Source: Pseudomonas sp. GM78 (lineage in GTDB: Bacteria; Pseudomonadota; Gammaproteobacteria; Pseudomonadales; Pseudomonadaceae). Taken from it: a stretch of 64,000 nt of DNA. The stretch covers positions 1 through 64,000 of the forward strand of contig NZ_AKJF01000061.1 in NCBI RefSeq assembly GCF_000282475.1, written 5' to 3'. Position 1 is the first letter of the stretch. Every line of letters begins with the position of its first letter. A program made the position numbers and the translations under genes. Below are positions 36,337 through 45,593 of this stretch, piece by piece. The notes beneath the pieces were generated by a model. It did not search any database. It saw only the letters and a list, made by a program, of their open reading frames with translations, and was not told the DNA's origin.

Positions 36337-36804
36337 ATGACCGACATGAATAAAGAAGCGATTTCTGTACTCAACGACCTGATTGAAACCAGCAAGGACG
36401 GTCAGGAAGGGTTCAAGACTTGCGCTGAAGACATCAAACACCCTGAACTCAAAACCCTGTTCGTGCAACGCTCGGCCGACTGCGCCGCAGCGGCGGCAGA
36501 ACTGCAGAGCGCCGTGCGTTCCATGGGTGGCGATCCGGAAACCTCCACCAGTGTCAGCGGTGATCTGCACCGTCGCTGGGTCGACGTGAAGTCGATGTTC
36601 ACCGGCAAGGACGAAGAGGCCGTGCTCAATGAAGCCGAGCGTGGTGAAGACCATGCGCTGAAGGCCTACAGGGACGCCATGGAAAAAATCAACAAGCACA
36701 ACCTGGTAGGCATTCGTGACATCGTTGAGCGCCAGTATCACGGCGTACAACGCAATCACGACCAGGTAAAAGCCCTGCGTAACCAGGCTCGCGCACGCTC
36801 GTAA
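36337..36804 (+). CDS. PA2169-type DUF2383 four-helix protein
   Basis: A 155-residue soluble helical protein of the PA2169/DUF2383 ferritin-like group. The recognisable start is AISVLNDLIETSKDGQEGFKTCAEDIKHPELKTLF, with charged helices continuing to the end (EAVLNEAERGEDHALKAYRDAM). Relatives are linked to stress or anaerobic growth in pseudomonads; no activity is known. AAGGA precedes the ATG, a possible sigma-54 promoter lies upstream and a clear terminator follows, so it is a single-gene unit. Confidence 0.85.
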   Translation: MTDMNKEAISVLNDLIETSKDGQEGFKTCAEDIKHPELKTLFVQRSADCAAAAAELQSAVRSMGGDPETSTSVSGDLHRRWVDVKSMFTGKDEEAVLNEAERGEDHALKAYRDAMEKINKHNLVGIRDIVERQYHGVQRNHDQVKALRNQARARS

Positions 36805-36823
36805 GCGTTCGTTAGCTGTCAAA

Positions 36824-36849
36824 AACGCCAGCCAGTCTGGCGTTTTTTT
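36824..36849 (+). terminator. Intrinsic terminator after the DUF2383 gene
   Basis: AACGCCAG-CCAGT-CTGGCGTT followed by a T run. Confidence 0.9.
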
Positions 36850-36961
36850 GTGGGGTGGATTTATTGCTGGACGGGATATAGATAGCTAGCTAATAATTTG
36901 TTTTTCAAGTTACACGGCCCAAGCCGACTATCGTTAAATCGTCCTTCCAAGAGTCCATTCC

Positions 36962-38950
36962 GTGCCTATCACTCTGCAGGCCCTGTTCCTGCCTGACCGC
37001 CGCGCCGTGCAATTCGCGATCAAAACCTTGATCGGCGGGGGCGTTGCGCTGTGGCTTGCGTTGCGCTGGGGCCTGGAGCAACCGGCCTGGGCGTTGATGA
37101 CGGCCTTTATCGTGGCCCAGCCGTTGTCCGGGATGGTCTTGCAAAAAGGCTTGGCGCGGCTGCTGGGGACATTGGTCGGGACAATCATGTCGGTGGTGTT
37201 CATGGGCGTTTTCGCCCAGACCCCCTGGCTGTTCCTGTTGGCGCTGGCGTTGTGGCTGGGGCTTTGTACCGCCAGCTCAACGTTGTTGCGCAGCGCCTGG
37301 TCCTATTCATTTGTGCTGGCCGGCTACACGGTGGCGATCATTGCCTTGCCCGCCATCAACCATCCGCTGACGGTGTTCGATCAGGCGGTGGCGCGTTGCA
37401 CGGAAATCTGCCTCGGGATTATCTGCGCCACGGCCAGCAGTGCCTTGCTCTGGCCGCTGCGGGTCGAACGGCAATTGGCGGATCAGGCCCGGGCTGCCTG
37501 GCAAAGCGGCATCAAGGCGGCGCAGTCGACCCTGGCCGGTGATGCCCAGGCGCGCAAGGGGCTGCTGGAAATCCTCGGACGAATCGTCGCGGTGGACGCC
37601 CAGCGCGAACACGCCTGGTTCGAGGGCAGCCGCGGCCGCCAACGAGCGCGGGCCATCAGTGGCTTGAGCCAGAAGCTGTTGATGCTGCTGCGTATTGCCC
37701 GTTCGGTGCGCCGGCAGTGGAAGCAGTTGGCGGCGCAAGAGTCCGGGCAGTTATTGCCCTGGATGAACCAGGTTCAGGAGGCGCTGACCAGTGCCGATGG
37801 CGCGACCCTGCAAGCCTTGCGCCCGCGTTTGCTCGATGCTTCCCATGATCCGGGTATCAGTTCTGCGCAGAGTTACTGCCTGGTCCGCTTCACCTTGTTG
37901 ATCGATACCGCCCTGGCGGCAAACGCGGCGTTGAAAGCGGTGGAGCAGGGCGGTGAAACACTCGACCCGCCGAGAACCCTGACACCGCACCGCGATCTGT
38001 CTTTGGCCCTGGTCTTCGGTGCCCGCAGCGCACTGGCCTTCCTGGTGGTGTCGTGCTTCTGGCTGGCGACCGCCTGGCCGGCTGCCGCCGGTGCACTGGT
38101 ATTGACCTGCGTGGTATGCAGCCTGTTTGCCAGTCGTGAGAACGGTGCACAGATCGGCATGAGTTTCATGCGGGGGATTTTCCTGGCTATTCCGGCGGCG
38201 TTTATCGTCGGGCAAATTCTACTGCCGCAGTGGAGCAGTTTCGCGATGCTGTGCCTGGCCATGGGGGTGCCGCTGTTTTTCGGCGCGCTGGGCATGGCCA
38301 AGGCGCAGATCGGTGCTACTGCCACCTCGTTTTGCCTGCATTTCATTGTGTTGGTCGCACCGTTGAACCAGATGCAGTTCGACGTCGCAACGTTCTTCAA
38401 CAGCGCGCAGGCCATGGTGATCGGTGTCGGTGCTGCGGTGCTGGCGTTCCATCTGCTGATCCTGCGTAATCCGGCCTGGCATGGCCGACGTCTGTTGGCG
38501 GCAACCCTGGACGATCTGGTGCGCCTGACCCGGCGCAACCTGGCCGGCGCCGAAAGCTGGTTCGGCGGGCGCATGGCCGACCGCTTGCTGCAACTGGCGC
38601 GGCACTATCCGGAACTGCCGGAACCGGCGCGCAGTCGTTGGGACGACGGCTTGCTCGGCCTGGACATCGGCGATGAATTGCTGCACCTGCGCTTGAGCCT
38701 GGCGGTGGCGCAAGTACCGGTTACGGAGCCGCAACGGCGTTATCTCGATGACTTGGAAAAAATCCTGCGCCAAGGCCCGGCCGGCAGTCGCGCCGAGGCA
38801 TTGGCCGAGCCGAGCGCAGCATTGCTGCAAACCTTGTACGCCTTGCCCCCCGGTGATGCGGTGACGCTGGCCCAGGGTGCGGTGCTGCAATTGCAAAACA
38901 GCTGGCGTGCCTGGTGCCGCCAGCAGGAGGAAGTCGATGGGCTTGCGTGA
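36962..38950 (+). CDS. FUSC/AaeB-type efflux membrane protein
   Basis: A 662-residue inner-membrane protein with two sets of about five to six helices (residues 18-165 and 345-505), each followed by a cytoplasmic helical region. This is the FUSC/AaeB aromatic-acid exporter layout; the second set begins LSLALVFGARSALAFLVVSCFWL. With the DUF1656 and HlyD-like genes that follow it forms an AaeXAB-like pump. The exported compound is unknown. The start is GTG. The last 14 bases overlap the next gene. Confidence 0.85.
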   Translation: MPITLQALFLPDRRAVQFAIKTLIGGGVALWLALRWGLEQPAWALMTAFIVAQPLSGMVLQKGLARLLGTLVGTIMSVVFMGVFAQTPWLFLLALALWLGLCTASSTLLRSAWSYSFVLAGYTVAIIALPAINHPLTVFDQAVARCTEICLGIICATASSALLWPLRVERQLADQARAAWQSGIKAAQSTLAGDAQARKGLLEILGRIVAVDAQREHAWFEGSRGRQRARAISGLSQKLLMLLRIARSVRRQWKQLAAQESGQLLPWMNQVQEALTSADGATLQALRPRLLDASHDPGISSAQSYCLVRFTLLIDTALAANAALKAVEQGGETLDPPRTLTPHRDLSLALVFGARSALAFLVVSCFWLATAWPAAAGALVLTCVVCSLFASRENGAQIGMSFMRGIFLAIPAAFIVGQILLPQWSSFAMLCLAMGVPLFFGALGMAKAQIGATATSFCLHFIVLVAPLNQMQFDVATFFNSAQAMVIGVGAAVLAFHLLILRNPAWHGRRLLAATLDDLVRLTRRNLAGAESWFGGRMADRLLQLARHYPELPEPARSRWDDGLLGLDIGDELLHLRLSLAVAQVPVTEPQRRYLDDLEKILRQGPAGSRAEALAEPSAALLQTLYALPPGDAVTLAQGAVLQLQNSWRAWCRQQEEVDGLA

Positions 38951-39143
38951 GTGGTCGGTGGGCGGCGTGCTGCTCAGCCCGTTCCTGATTTATGTGGTGC
39001 TGGCACTGCTGGTGACCGGCGCATTGCGCCTGTTGTTGCGCCTGACCCCAGCGAGCCGCTGGATATGGCATGAAGCGTTATTCGATTGCGCCTTGTACGT
39101 CTGCGTATTGACCGCGATCACCGTCGTCCTCGGACCTTTGTAA
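38937..39143 (+). CDS. DUF1656 small membrane protein (AaeX-like)
   Basis: A 68-residue protein with two hydrophobic helices (SPFLIYVVLALLVTGALRLLLR and ALYVCVLTAITVVLGPL). Size, two helices and position between a FUSC pump and a HlyD-like adaptor identify the DUF1656/AaeX group. It overlaps the pump gene by 14 bases, with AGGAGG six bases before its ATG. Confidence 0.85.
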   Translation: MGLREWSVGGVLLSPFLIYVVLALLVTGALRLLLRLTPASRWIWHEALFDCALYVCVLTAITVVLGPL

Positions 39144-39153
39144 GGAGTTGAAT

Positions 39154-40011
39154 ATGCGTACCTCCGTACGTGTCGCGGTCACCCTGTGCCTGGTGGCGGT
39201 GGCGATTTTTGCAGGTTTGCATTTGTGGCAGTACTACATGCTGACCCCCTGGACCCGCGACGCGCGCATTCGTGCCGACGTGGTGGTGATTTCCCCGGAT
39301 GTGTCAGGCTGGGTGCGCGAGCTCAAGGCCTACGACAACCAGCAGGTGAAGGCCGGCGACCTGTTGCTGAGCATTGACCGCGACCGTTTCGAAGCCGCGC
39401 TGGAAAAGGCCCAGGCCGTGGTGCAAACCCGCCAGCAGCAACTCAGCCTGCGCGAGCGCGAAGCCAGCCGACGCGCCAGCCTCGGGCCGCAGGCAATCAG
39501 TGCGGAACTACGGGAAAACGCGCAGATCAACGCCGGCATTGCCCGTGGCGAGCTGCGTGAAGCCCAGGCCGAAGCCAAGGCCGCGCAAATCAATCTGGAC
39601 CGCAGCCAGATCCACGCCCCGCGCAACGGCCACATCACCAACCTGCGCCTGGCCCAGGGTAACTATGTGAATGCCGGGCAATCGGTGATGGCCCTTATCG
39701 ATGACTCGACCTTTTATGTGCAGGCGTATTTCGAAGAAACCAAACTGCCGCGCATTCGTGTCGGCGACCCGGTGAAGGTCTGGTTGATGAGTGCCGGGGA
39801 TGCCTTGCAGGGGCGGGTGGAAAGCATCAGCCGGGGGATTACCGACCGCAATACCACGCCGGATGGCCAGTTGTTGGCAGAGGTGGAGCCGACGTTCAAC
39901 TGGGTTCGGCTGGCGCAACGGATTCCGGTGCGGATCAAACTTGATAACGTGCCTGAAGGGCTCAACCTGAGTGCGGGGATGACGGCGAGCGTGCAGGTGC
40001 AGGAACCTTAA
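39154..40011 (+). CDS. HlyD/AaeA-type membrane fusion protein
   Basis: A 285-residue periplasmic adaptor: N-terminal anchor helix (residues 5-24), first half-lipoyl strand (ADVVVISPDVSGWVRELKAYDNQQVKAGDLLLSID), a coiled hairpin, second half-lipoyl (IHAPRNGHITNLRLAQGNYVNAGQSVMALID) and a beta-barrel. It links the FUSC pump to an outer-membrane channel not encoded here. A strong AAGGAG lies six bases before the ATG. Confidence 0.9.
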   Translation: MRTSVRVAVTLCLVAVAIFAGLHLWQYYMLTPWTRDARIRADVVVISPDVSGWVRELKAYDNQQVKAGDLLLSIDRDRFEAALEKAQAVVQTRQQQLSLREREASRRASLGPQAISAELRENAQINAGIARGELREAQAEAKAAQINLDRSQIHAPRNGHITNLRLAQGNYVNAGQSVMALIDDSTFYVQAYFEETKLPRIRVGDPVKVWLMSAGDALQGRVESISRGITDRNTTPDGQLLAEVEPTFNWVRLAQRIPVRIKLDNVPEGLNLSAGMTASVQVQEP

Positions 40012-40015
40012 GATC

Positions 40016-40091
40016 AAAAGATCGCAGCCTGCGGCAGCTCCTACAAGTGAGCGCGAAACCCTGTAGGAGCTGCCGTAGGCTGCGATCTTTT
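40016..40091. repeat. Palindromic repeat, GATCGCAGCCT type
   Basis: AAAAGATCGCAGCCTGCGGC and a near-complement (one change) form a long hairpin. A second copy is at 45594-45668. It differs from the other REP pairs. Confidence 0.85.
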
Positions 40092-40098
40092 AGCGGCA

Positions 40099-40569
40099 TC
40101 AGCCAATGCTGATCGGCGGCAACTCGGTCAAGGTCACCGACTGTTGCTTGCGCGGGGCCAGGATCTGCGCCTCGCCATCCACCACCAGCTCATCGCGCTG
40201 GTTGAACACGCGAGTGGCGATGCGCACACGAAACTTCGGCAGTTTCTCGAGGATTTCCAGGCGCACCGTCAGGGTGTCGCCAATCTTCACCGGCTTCTGA
40301 AAGCTCATCTGCTGGCCGATGTAGATAGTGCCCGGCCCAGGCAGCTCGCAGGCGACCGCGGCACTGATCAGCGCACCGCTGAACATGCCGTGGGCGATAC
40401 GCTCCTTGAACATGGTGCTGGCGGCGTATTCGGCGTCCAGGTGTACCGGGTTGTGGTCGCCCGACATCGCGGCGAACAGCTGGATATCGCGCTCTTCGAC
40501 GGTTTTGCTGAAGCTGGCGGTCTGGCCGACTTCGAGGTCTTCGTAAGGGGTGTTGGTAACCTGGGTCAT
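40099..40569 (-). CDS. phaJ: (R)-specific enoyl-CoA hydratase, MaoC family
   Basis: A 156-residue hot-dog-fold hydratase matching PhaJ1 of P. aeruginosa in length and in most of its sequence. The hydratase motif FAAMSGDHNPVHLDAEYA carries the catalytic Asp and His, followed by FKERIAHGMFSGALIS. It turns beta-oxidation enoyl-CoA into (R)-3-hydroxyacyl-CoA, a precursor for polyhydroxyalkanoate. It neighbours a lysophospholipase-like gene and two fadD genes, as at the P. aeruginosa locus. Confidence 0.92.
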   Translation of the reverse strand: MTQVTNTPYEDLEVGQTASFSKTVEERDIQLFAAMSGDHNPVHLDAEYAASTMFKERIAHGMFSGALISAAVACELPGPGTIYIGQQMSFQKPVKIGDTLTVRLEILEKLPKFRVRIATRVFNQRDELVVDGEAQILAPRKQQSVTLTELPPISIG

Positions 40570-40610
40570 GTGTCTGGATTCCTGTGACGAATTAAAAAAT
40601 TCACAAAAAA

Positions 40611-41555
40611 CTATTCGGTTCGGTGTGGTCGTGGACTGCTCAACGCCTGGTTGATCCAGGCCAACACGTCGCTCGTCACTTCATCACGGTTGATGTCGTT
40701 GAACAGTTCGTGCCGTGCCTGCGGGTAAACGGTCAGTTGCAAGCTCTGGCTGCCAGCCTCGTGCAATGCGTTGGCCAGATCCTTCAGACGCTTGCCCTCG
40801 CTCACCGGATCACATTCGCCGCCAATCACCAGCAGCGGCAGGCCCGGGTCGATCTGGGCGAGATTGGACGCTTTGCTGATTTGCTGCAACCCGCCGAGCA
40901 AATCGAGCCATAGCTGGTTGGTGCAGCGAAAGCCGCACAGCGGATCGTTTGCGTACAGGTCGACTTCCACCGGGTCACGGCTGAGCCAGTCGAAGCGGGT
41001 GCGCGCCGGTTTGAATTTTTTGTTGAACGAGCCGAACGACAGCCATTCGATCAGGGCACTACGCCCCTTGGGGCCCTGGCGCAGGCGTTCGAGACGAGCG
41101 ATTTGCCGGGCCGCTCGATAAAGCGCCACGGGCTGGAAATTCGAACCGCTGAGAATGGCCCCGTGCAGGCTGGCGCTGTGATGCAGCAGATAGGCCTGGG
41201 CGATGTAGCTGCCCATGCTGTGCCCCAGCAGCACGATGGGTGCCCCCGGGTGTTGCTGGCCGATGTGCTGGTTGAGGCACGCCAGGTCGCCCACCACTTT
41301 GGCCCAGCCGCCTTCGTCAGCGAAATGGCCGAGCGTCCCATCTTCGGCAGTTTTGCCATGTCCACGCTGGTCGGGTGCGTAGACGCCGTAGCCCTGTTCG
41401 CAGAGTTTTTCCGCCAGGCGCGCGTAGCGGCCGCTGTGTTCCGCCATGCCGTGAGCCAGCAAAATCACGGCCTTGAGCCCGCCAGCAGGCAGCCACTGGT
41501 TGACGAAGAGACGGCTGCGGTCACTGGTGGTCAGCCAGAACGTGTCGTGGATCAT
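40611..41555 (-). CDS. Alpha/beta hydrolase, lysophospholipase/monoacylglycerol lipase type
   Basis: A 314-residue Hydrolase_4-type enzyme. The catalytic Ser is in VLLGHSMGSYIAQ, Asp in GGECDPVSEGKRL and His in YPQARHELFNDINR; the oxyanion region is LLAHGMAEHSGRYARLA. It should release fatty acids from monoglycerides or lysophospholipids, which FadD would then activate. AAGGA lies six bases before ATG 41555. It is upstream of phaJ on the same strand, divergent from fadD2. Confidence 0.87.
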   Translation of the reverse strand: MIHDTFWLTTSDRSRLFVNQWLPAGGLKAVILLAHGMAEHSGRYARLAEKLCEQGYGVYAPDQRGHGKTAEDGTLGHFADEGGWAKVVGDLACLNQHIGQQHPGAPIVLLGHSMGSYIAQAYLLHHSASLHGAILSGSNFQPVALYRAARQIARLERLRQGPKGRSALIEWLSFGSFNKKFKPARTRFDWLSRDPVEVDLYANDPLCGFRCTNQLWLDLLGGLQQISKASNLAQIDPGLPLLVIGGECDPVSEGKRLKDLANALHEAGSQSLQLTVYPQARHELFNDINRDEVTSDVLAWINQALSSPRPHRTE

Positions 41556-41775
41556 GGCGATTCCTTTCCATGCAGGGGGCGCGAGGTGGTTGCATTGTAT
41601 AGCGCATAACGGCGCTGGCATCAGCCCACGCCACGGCGGGAAGATTCACACGATCAATGACGCCTTGGCCCATATTTGCCTGATTCACCATAGCTGCTAG
41701 TGTCCGTGAAGCTCCGCGTTCTGTTGTCGAGAAATGACAGACCAGCGGCCCCGGATAGGTTCAGGTAAAGAGGAC

Positions 41776-41783
41776 AAGAACAA
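41776..41783 (+). promoter_or_regulatory. A-rich Crc/Hfq-type motif at fadD2 start
   Basis: AAGAACAA runs into the fadD2 ATG and fits AAnAAnAA. Confidence 0.4.
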
Positions 41784-43471
41784 TGCAACCTGATTTCTGG
41801 AATGACAAACGCCCGGCCGGCGTACCCCTGGACATTGATGTCGCTGAATACAAGTCGGTCATCGAGGTGTTCGAGCGTTCCTGCAAGAAGTTCGCGGATC
41901 GCCCGGCATTCAGCAACATGGGCGTCACCCTGACCTACGCCGAACTGGAACGCTACAGCGCAGCGTTCGCCGGTTACCTGCAAGCCCACACCGACCTGGT
42001 GCCGGGGGATCGCATCGCGGTGCAGATGCCCAACGTCCTGCAATATCCGATCGCCGTGTTCGGCGCCTTGCGCGCCGGGCTGATCGTGGTCAACACCAAC
42101 CCGCTGTACACCGCGCGGGAGATGCGTCATCAGTTCAAGGACTCCGGTGCCCGGGCACTGGTGTACCTGAACATGTTCGGGGCCAAGGTCCAGGAAGTGC
42201 TGGCGGACACCGACATCCAGTACCTGATCGAAGCGAAGATGGGCGACCTGATGCCCGCCGCCAAGGGCTGGCTGGTCAATACGCTGGTGAGCAAGGTGAA
42301 AAAAATGGTTCCGGCCTATTCCTTGCCCCAGGCCATTTCCTTCAAAAGCGCCTTGCACCAGGGCAAAGGAAAGAGCATCAAGCCGCTGAACGCCGGCCTC
42401 AAGGATATTGCGGTGCTGCAATACACCGGCGGTACCACCGGCCTGGCCAAGGGGGCGATGCTGACCCACGGCAACCTGGTGGCGAACATGCAGCAGGCGC
42501 GGGCCTGCCTCAGCCAGTTCGCGGCCGACGGCCAGGCGCTGCTGCGTGAAGGCCAGGAGGTGATGATCGCGCCGCTGCCGCTGTACCACATCTATGCATT
42601 CACGGCCAATTGCATGTGCATGATGGTGACCGGTAACCACAACGTGCTGATCACCAATCCGCGGGATATTGGCGGCTTCATCAAGGAACTGAAAAACTGG
42701 CGGTTCTCGGCATTGCTCGGGCTCAACACGCTGTTCGTCGCGCTGATGGACCACCCGGATTTCAAGACCCTCGATTTCTCCAGCCTCAAGCTCACCAACT
42801 CCGGCGGCACCGCACTGGTCAAGGCCACGGCCGAGCGCTGGGAGCAGTTGACCGGTTGCCGCATCACCGAAGGTTACGGCCTGACCGAAACCTCGCCGGT
42901 GGCCTGCACCAACCCGTATGGCGACCAGTCGCGCATCGGCACGGTCGGTCTGCCGGTGCCGGGCACCACGTTGAAGGTCATCAACGACGAAGGTGTCGAA
43001 CAGCCCTTGGGCGAGCGAGGCGAGTTGTGCATCAAGGGCCCGCAGATCATGAAGGGCTACTGGCAGAAACCCGAAGCGACCAACGAAGTGCTGGACGCCG
43101 AAGGCTGGTTCAAGTCTGGCGACATTGCGGTGATCGACCCGGACGGCTTTGTGCGCATCGTCGATCGCAAGAAGGACATGATCATCGTCTCTGGTTTCAA
43201 CGTGTACCCGAACGAAATCGAAGACGTGGTCATGGCTCACCCGAAAGTCGCCAACTGCGCGGTGATCGGGGTACCGGACGAGCGCTCGGGCGAGGCGGTG
43301 AAGTTGTTCGTGGTGGCCCGTGAGGCGGGGGTCAGCCTTGAAGAGCTGAAGGCCTACTGCAAGGAAAACTTCACGGCGTACAAGGTGCCAAAGCACATCG
43401 TCTTGCGTGAATCGTTGCCGATGACGCCGGTGGGCAAGATTCTGCGGCGGGAGTTGCGGGATATCGCATAA
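41783..43471 (+). CDS. fadD2: Long-chain fatty acid-CoA ligase FadD2
   Basis: A 562-residue adenylate-forming ligase activating fatty acids with ATP and CoA. The AMP-binding P-loop is YTGGTTGLAKGAMLTH, with EGYGLTETSPVA and GWFKSGDIAVIDPDGFVRIVDRKKDMIIVSGFNVYP further on; the C-terminal catalytic Lys is in PVGKILRRELR. It is paired with a second fadD downstream in the P. aeruginosa fadD2-fadD1 arrangement, with its own terminator. Confidence 0.93.
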   Translation: MQPDFWNDKRPAGVPLDIDVAEYKSVIEVFERSCKKFADRPAFSNMGVTLTYAELERYSAAFAGYLQAHTDLVPGDRIAVQMPNVLQYPIAVFGALRAGLIVVNTNPLYTAREMRHQFKDSGARALVYLNMFGAKVQEVLADTDIQYLIEAKMGDLMPAAKGWLVNTLVSKVKKMVPAYSLPQAISFKSALHQGKGKSIKPLNAGLKDIAVLQYTGGTTGLAKGAMLTHGNLVANMQQARACLSQFAADGQALLREGQEVMIAPLPLYHIYAFTANCMCMMVTGNHNVLITNPRDIGGFIKELKNWRFSALLGLNTLFVALMDHPDFKTLDFSSLKLTNSGGTALVKATAERWEQLTGCRITEGYGLTETSPVACTNPYGDQSRIGTVGLPVPGTTLKVINDEGVEQPLGERGELCIKGPQIMKGYWQKPEATNEVLDAEGWFKSGDIAVIDPDGFVRIVDRKKDMIIVSGFNVYPNEIEDVVMAHPKVANCAVIGVPDERSGEAVKLFVVAREAGVSLEELKAYCKENFTAYKVPKHIVLRESLPMTPVGKILRRELRDIA

Positions 43472-43499
43472 GCGTTGAATGGCCGCGCTTCGCGCGGTT

Positions 43500-43586
43500 C
43501 GCGGGCAAGCCTCGCTCCTACAAGTTTGAGTCATTCACACTCCTTGTGAACGACACCAATCCTGTGGGAGCGGGCTTGCCCGCGAT
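43500..43586. repeat. REP inverted pair, unequal arms
   Basis: Left arm CGCGGGCAAGCCTCGCTCC and right arm GGAGCGGGCTTGCCCGCGAT differ at the core, suggesting arms from different subtypes or decay. Confidence 0.75.
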
Positions 43587-43596
43587 GCGTTTAAGG

Positions 43597-43621
43597 GAAA
43601 GCCCCGAATTTCGGGGCTTTC
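43597..43621 (+). terminator. Intrinsic terminator after fadD2
   Basis: GAAAGCCCCGAA-TTTCGGGGCTTTC, a strong GC stem with A/T flanks on both sides. Confidence 0.75.
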
Positions 43622-43849
43622 AGCGACATATAGGTTTTTTACTCTAAAATGACCGGTTTCTATTCTTGAGTCATAAAAGTGACCGTAGAGGCTGCTTTTG
43701 GCTCTAGTCGACCCAATTTAAAGCTGCTACTCTCGGCGCGCTTTGTGACTTCTCGGCCTAGTAAAAAGCCAGACTCACCTATAGACAAACACCAATAATA
43801 ATCGCATCAAATGCGGTGTTGAATTCGCGTTGCTGAGGAGTGGGCTTCC

Positions 43850-45550
43850 ATGATCGAAGACTTTTGGAAGGATAAGTACCCAGCTGGAATTGCTGCCGAC
43901 ATCAATCCAGACGAGTACCCGAATATTCAGGCAGTGTTGAAGCAGTCCTGCCAACGCTTCGCCAACAAACCGGCTTTCAGCAACCTGGGCAGGACAATCA
44001 CCTACGGTGAGCTGTACGAATTGTCCGGTGCCTTTGCCGCTTACCTGCAACAGCATACCGATTTGCAGCCGGGCGATCGAATCGCCGTGCAACTGCCGAA
44101 CGTGTTGCAGTACCCGGTTGCCGTCTTCGGTGCCATCCGCGCCGGCTTGATCGTGGTCAACACCAACCCGCTGTACACCGCACGGGAGATGGAACACCAG
44201 TTCAACGACTCCGGTGCCAAAGCCCTGGTTTGCCTGGCCAACATGGCGCACCTGGCTGAAACCGTGGTGCCGAAAACCGGGGTCAAGCACGTGATCGTCA
44301 CGGAAGTGGCGGACCTGCTGCCACCGCTCAAGCGTCTGCTGATCAACAGCGTGATCAAGTACGTGAAGAAGATGGTGCCGGCCTACCACCTGCCCAAAGC
44401 CGTCAAGTTCAACGACGTGCTGAGCAAGGGGCATGGCCAGCCCGTGACCGAAGCCAGCCCGGCCAGCAGCGATGTGGCTGTGCTGCAATACACCGGCGGC
44501 ACCACCGGCGTGGCCAAGGGCGCGATGCTGACCCACCGCAACCTGGTGGCGAACATGCTGCAGTGCAAGGCGCTGATGGGCTCCAACCTCAATGAAGGCT
44601 GCGAGATCCTGATCACGCCGCTGCCGCTGTACCACATCTATGCCTTCACCTTTCATTGCATGGCGATGATGTTGATCGGTAACCACAACATCCTGATCAG
44701 CAATCCGCGCGACCTGCCGGCGATGGTCAAGGAACTGTCGAAGTGGAAGTTCAGCGGTTTCGTCGGCCTCAACACCCTGTTCGTGGCCCTGTGCAACAAC
44801 GAAGGCTTCCGTAAGCTGGATTTCTCAGGCCTGAAAGTCACCCTGTCCGGCGGCATGGCCCTGCAACTGGCAGCGGCGGAGCGCTGGAAAGCGGTCACCG
44901 GTTGCGCCATCTGCGAAGGTTACGGCATGACCGAAACCAGCCCGGTGGCCACGGTCAACCCGATCCAGAACATCCAGATCGGCACCATCGGCATTCCGGT
45001 GCCGTCGACCCTGTGCAAAATCGTCAATGATGCCGGTGTCGAGCAGCCGATGGGCGAAATCGGCGAGCTCTGTGTGAAAGGGCCGCAAGTCATGAAGGGC
45101 TACTGGCAGCGCCAGGACGCCACCGATGAAATCCTCGACAGCGAAGGCTGGTTGAAGACCGGCGACATCGCGCTGATCCAGCCCGATGGCTACATGCGCA
45201 TTGTCGATCGCAAGAAAGACATGATCCTGGTGTCCGGTTTCAACGTGTACCCGAACGAGCTGGAAGACGTGCTGGCGACCCTGCCGGGCGTGCTGCAATG
45301 CGCGGCCATCGGTGTGCCGGACGAGAAGTCGGGCGAGGCGATCAAGATTTTCATCGTCGCCAAGCCGGGCGTGACCCTGACCAAGGAAACGGTGATGGAG
45401 CACATGCGCGCCAACGTCACCGGCTACAAGGTTCCGAAAGCCGTGGAATTCCGCGATGCGCTGCCGACCACCAACGTCGGCAAGATCCTGCGTCGTGAAC
45501 TGCGTGATGAAGAGTTGAAAAAGATCAACGCGAAGAAAACCGCCGCGTAA
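43850..45550 (+). CDS. fadD1: Long-chain fatty acid-CoA ligase FadD1
   Basis: A 566-residue acyl-CoA synthetase, a close paralogue of FadD2. P-loop YTGGTTGVAKGAMLTH, EGYGMTETSPVA, GWLKTGDIALIQPDGYMRIVDRKKDMILVSGFNVYP and the final VGKILRRELRDEE are all present. The preceding 228-base gap is AT-richer than its surroundings and separates it from the fadD2 terminator, so it has its own promoter. AGGAG precedes the ATG. Confidence 0.94.
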   Translation: MIEDFWKDKYPAGIAADINPDEYPNIQAVLKQSCQRFANKPAFSNLGRTITYGELYELSGAFAAYLQQHTDLQPGDRIAVQLPNVLQYPVAVFGAIRAGLIVVNTNPLYTAREMEHQFNDSGAKALVCLANMAHLAETVVPKTGVKHVIVTEVADLLPPLKRLLINSVIKYVKKMVPAYHLPKAVKFNDVLSKGHGQPVTEASPASSDVAVLQYTGGTTGVAKGAMLTHRNLVANMLQCKALMGSNLNEGCEILITPLPLYHIYAFTFHCMAMMLIGNHNILISNPRDLPAMVKELSKWKFSGFVGLNTLFVALCNNEGFRKLDFSGLKVTLSGGMALQLAAAERWKAVTGCAICEGYGMTETSPVATVNPIQNIQIGTIGIPVPSTLCKIVNDAGVEQPMGEIGELCVKGPQVMKGYWQRQDATDEILDSEGWLKTGDIALIQPDGYMRIVDRKKDMILVSGFNVYPNELEDVLATLPGVLQCAAIGVPDEKSGEAIKIFIVAKPGVTLTKETVMEHMRANVTGYKVPKAVEFRDALPTTNVGKILRRELRDEELKKINAKKTAA

Positions 45551-45553
45551 CAA

Positions 45554-45581
45554 AAAAGCCCCGCAGATGCGGGGCTTTTGT
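45554..45581 (+). terminator. Intrinsic terminator after fadD1
   Basis: AAAAGCCCCGC-AGAT-GCGGGGCTTTT. Confidence 0.9.
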
Positions 45582-45593
45582 TGAAGCAAGATC

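Noticed and set aside
41654-43534. Long minus-strand open frame antisense to fadD2
   Set aside because: fadD2 has all family motifs; the antisense frame has none and no ribosome site.
43622-43849. PsrA or other fatty-acid regulator site before fadD1
   Set aside because: No GAAAC/GTTTC palindrome with proper spacing; only isolated half-site-like GTTTC.
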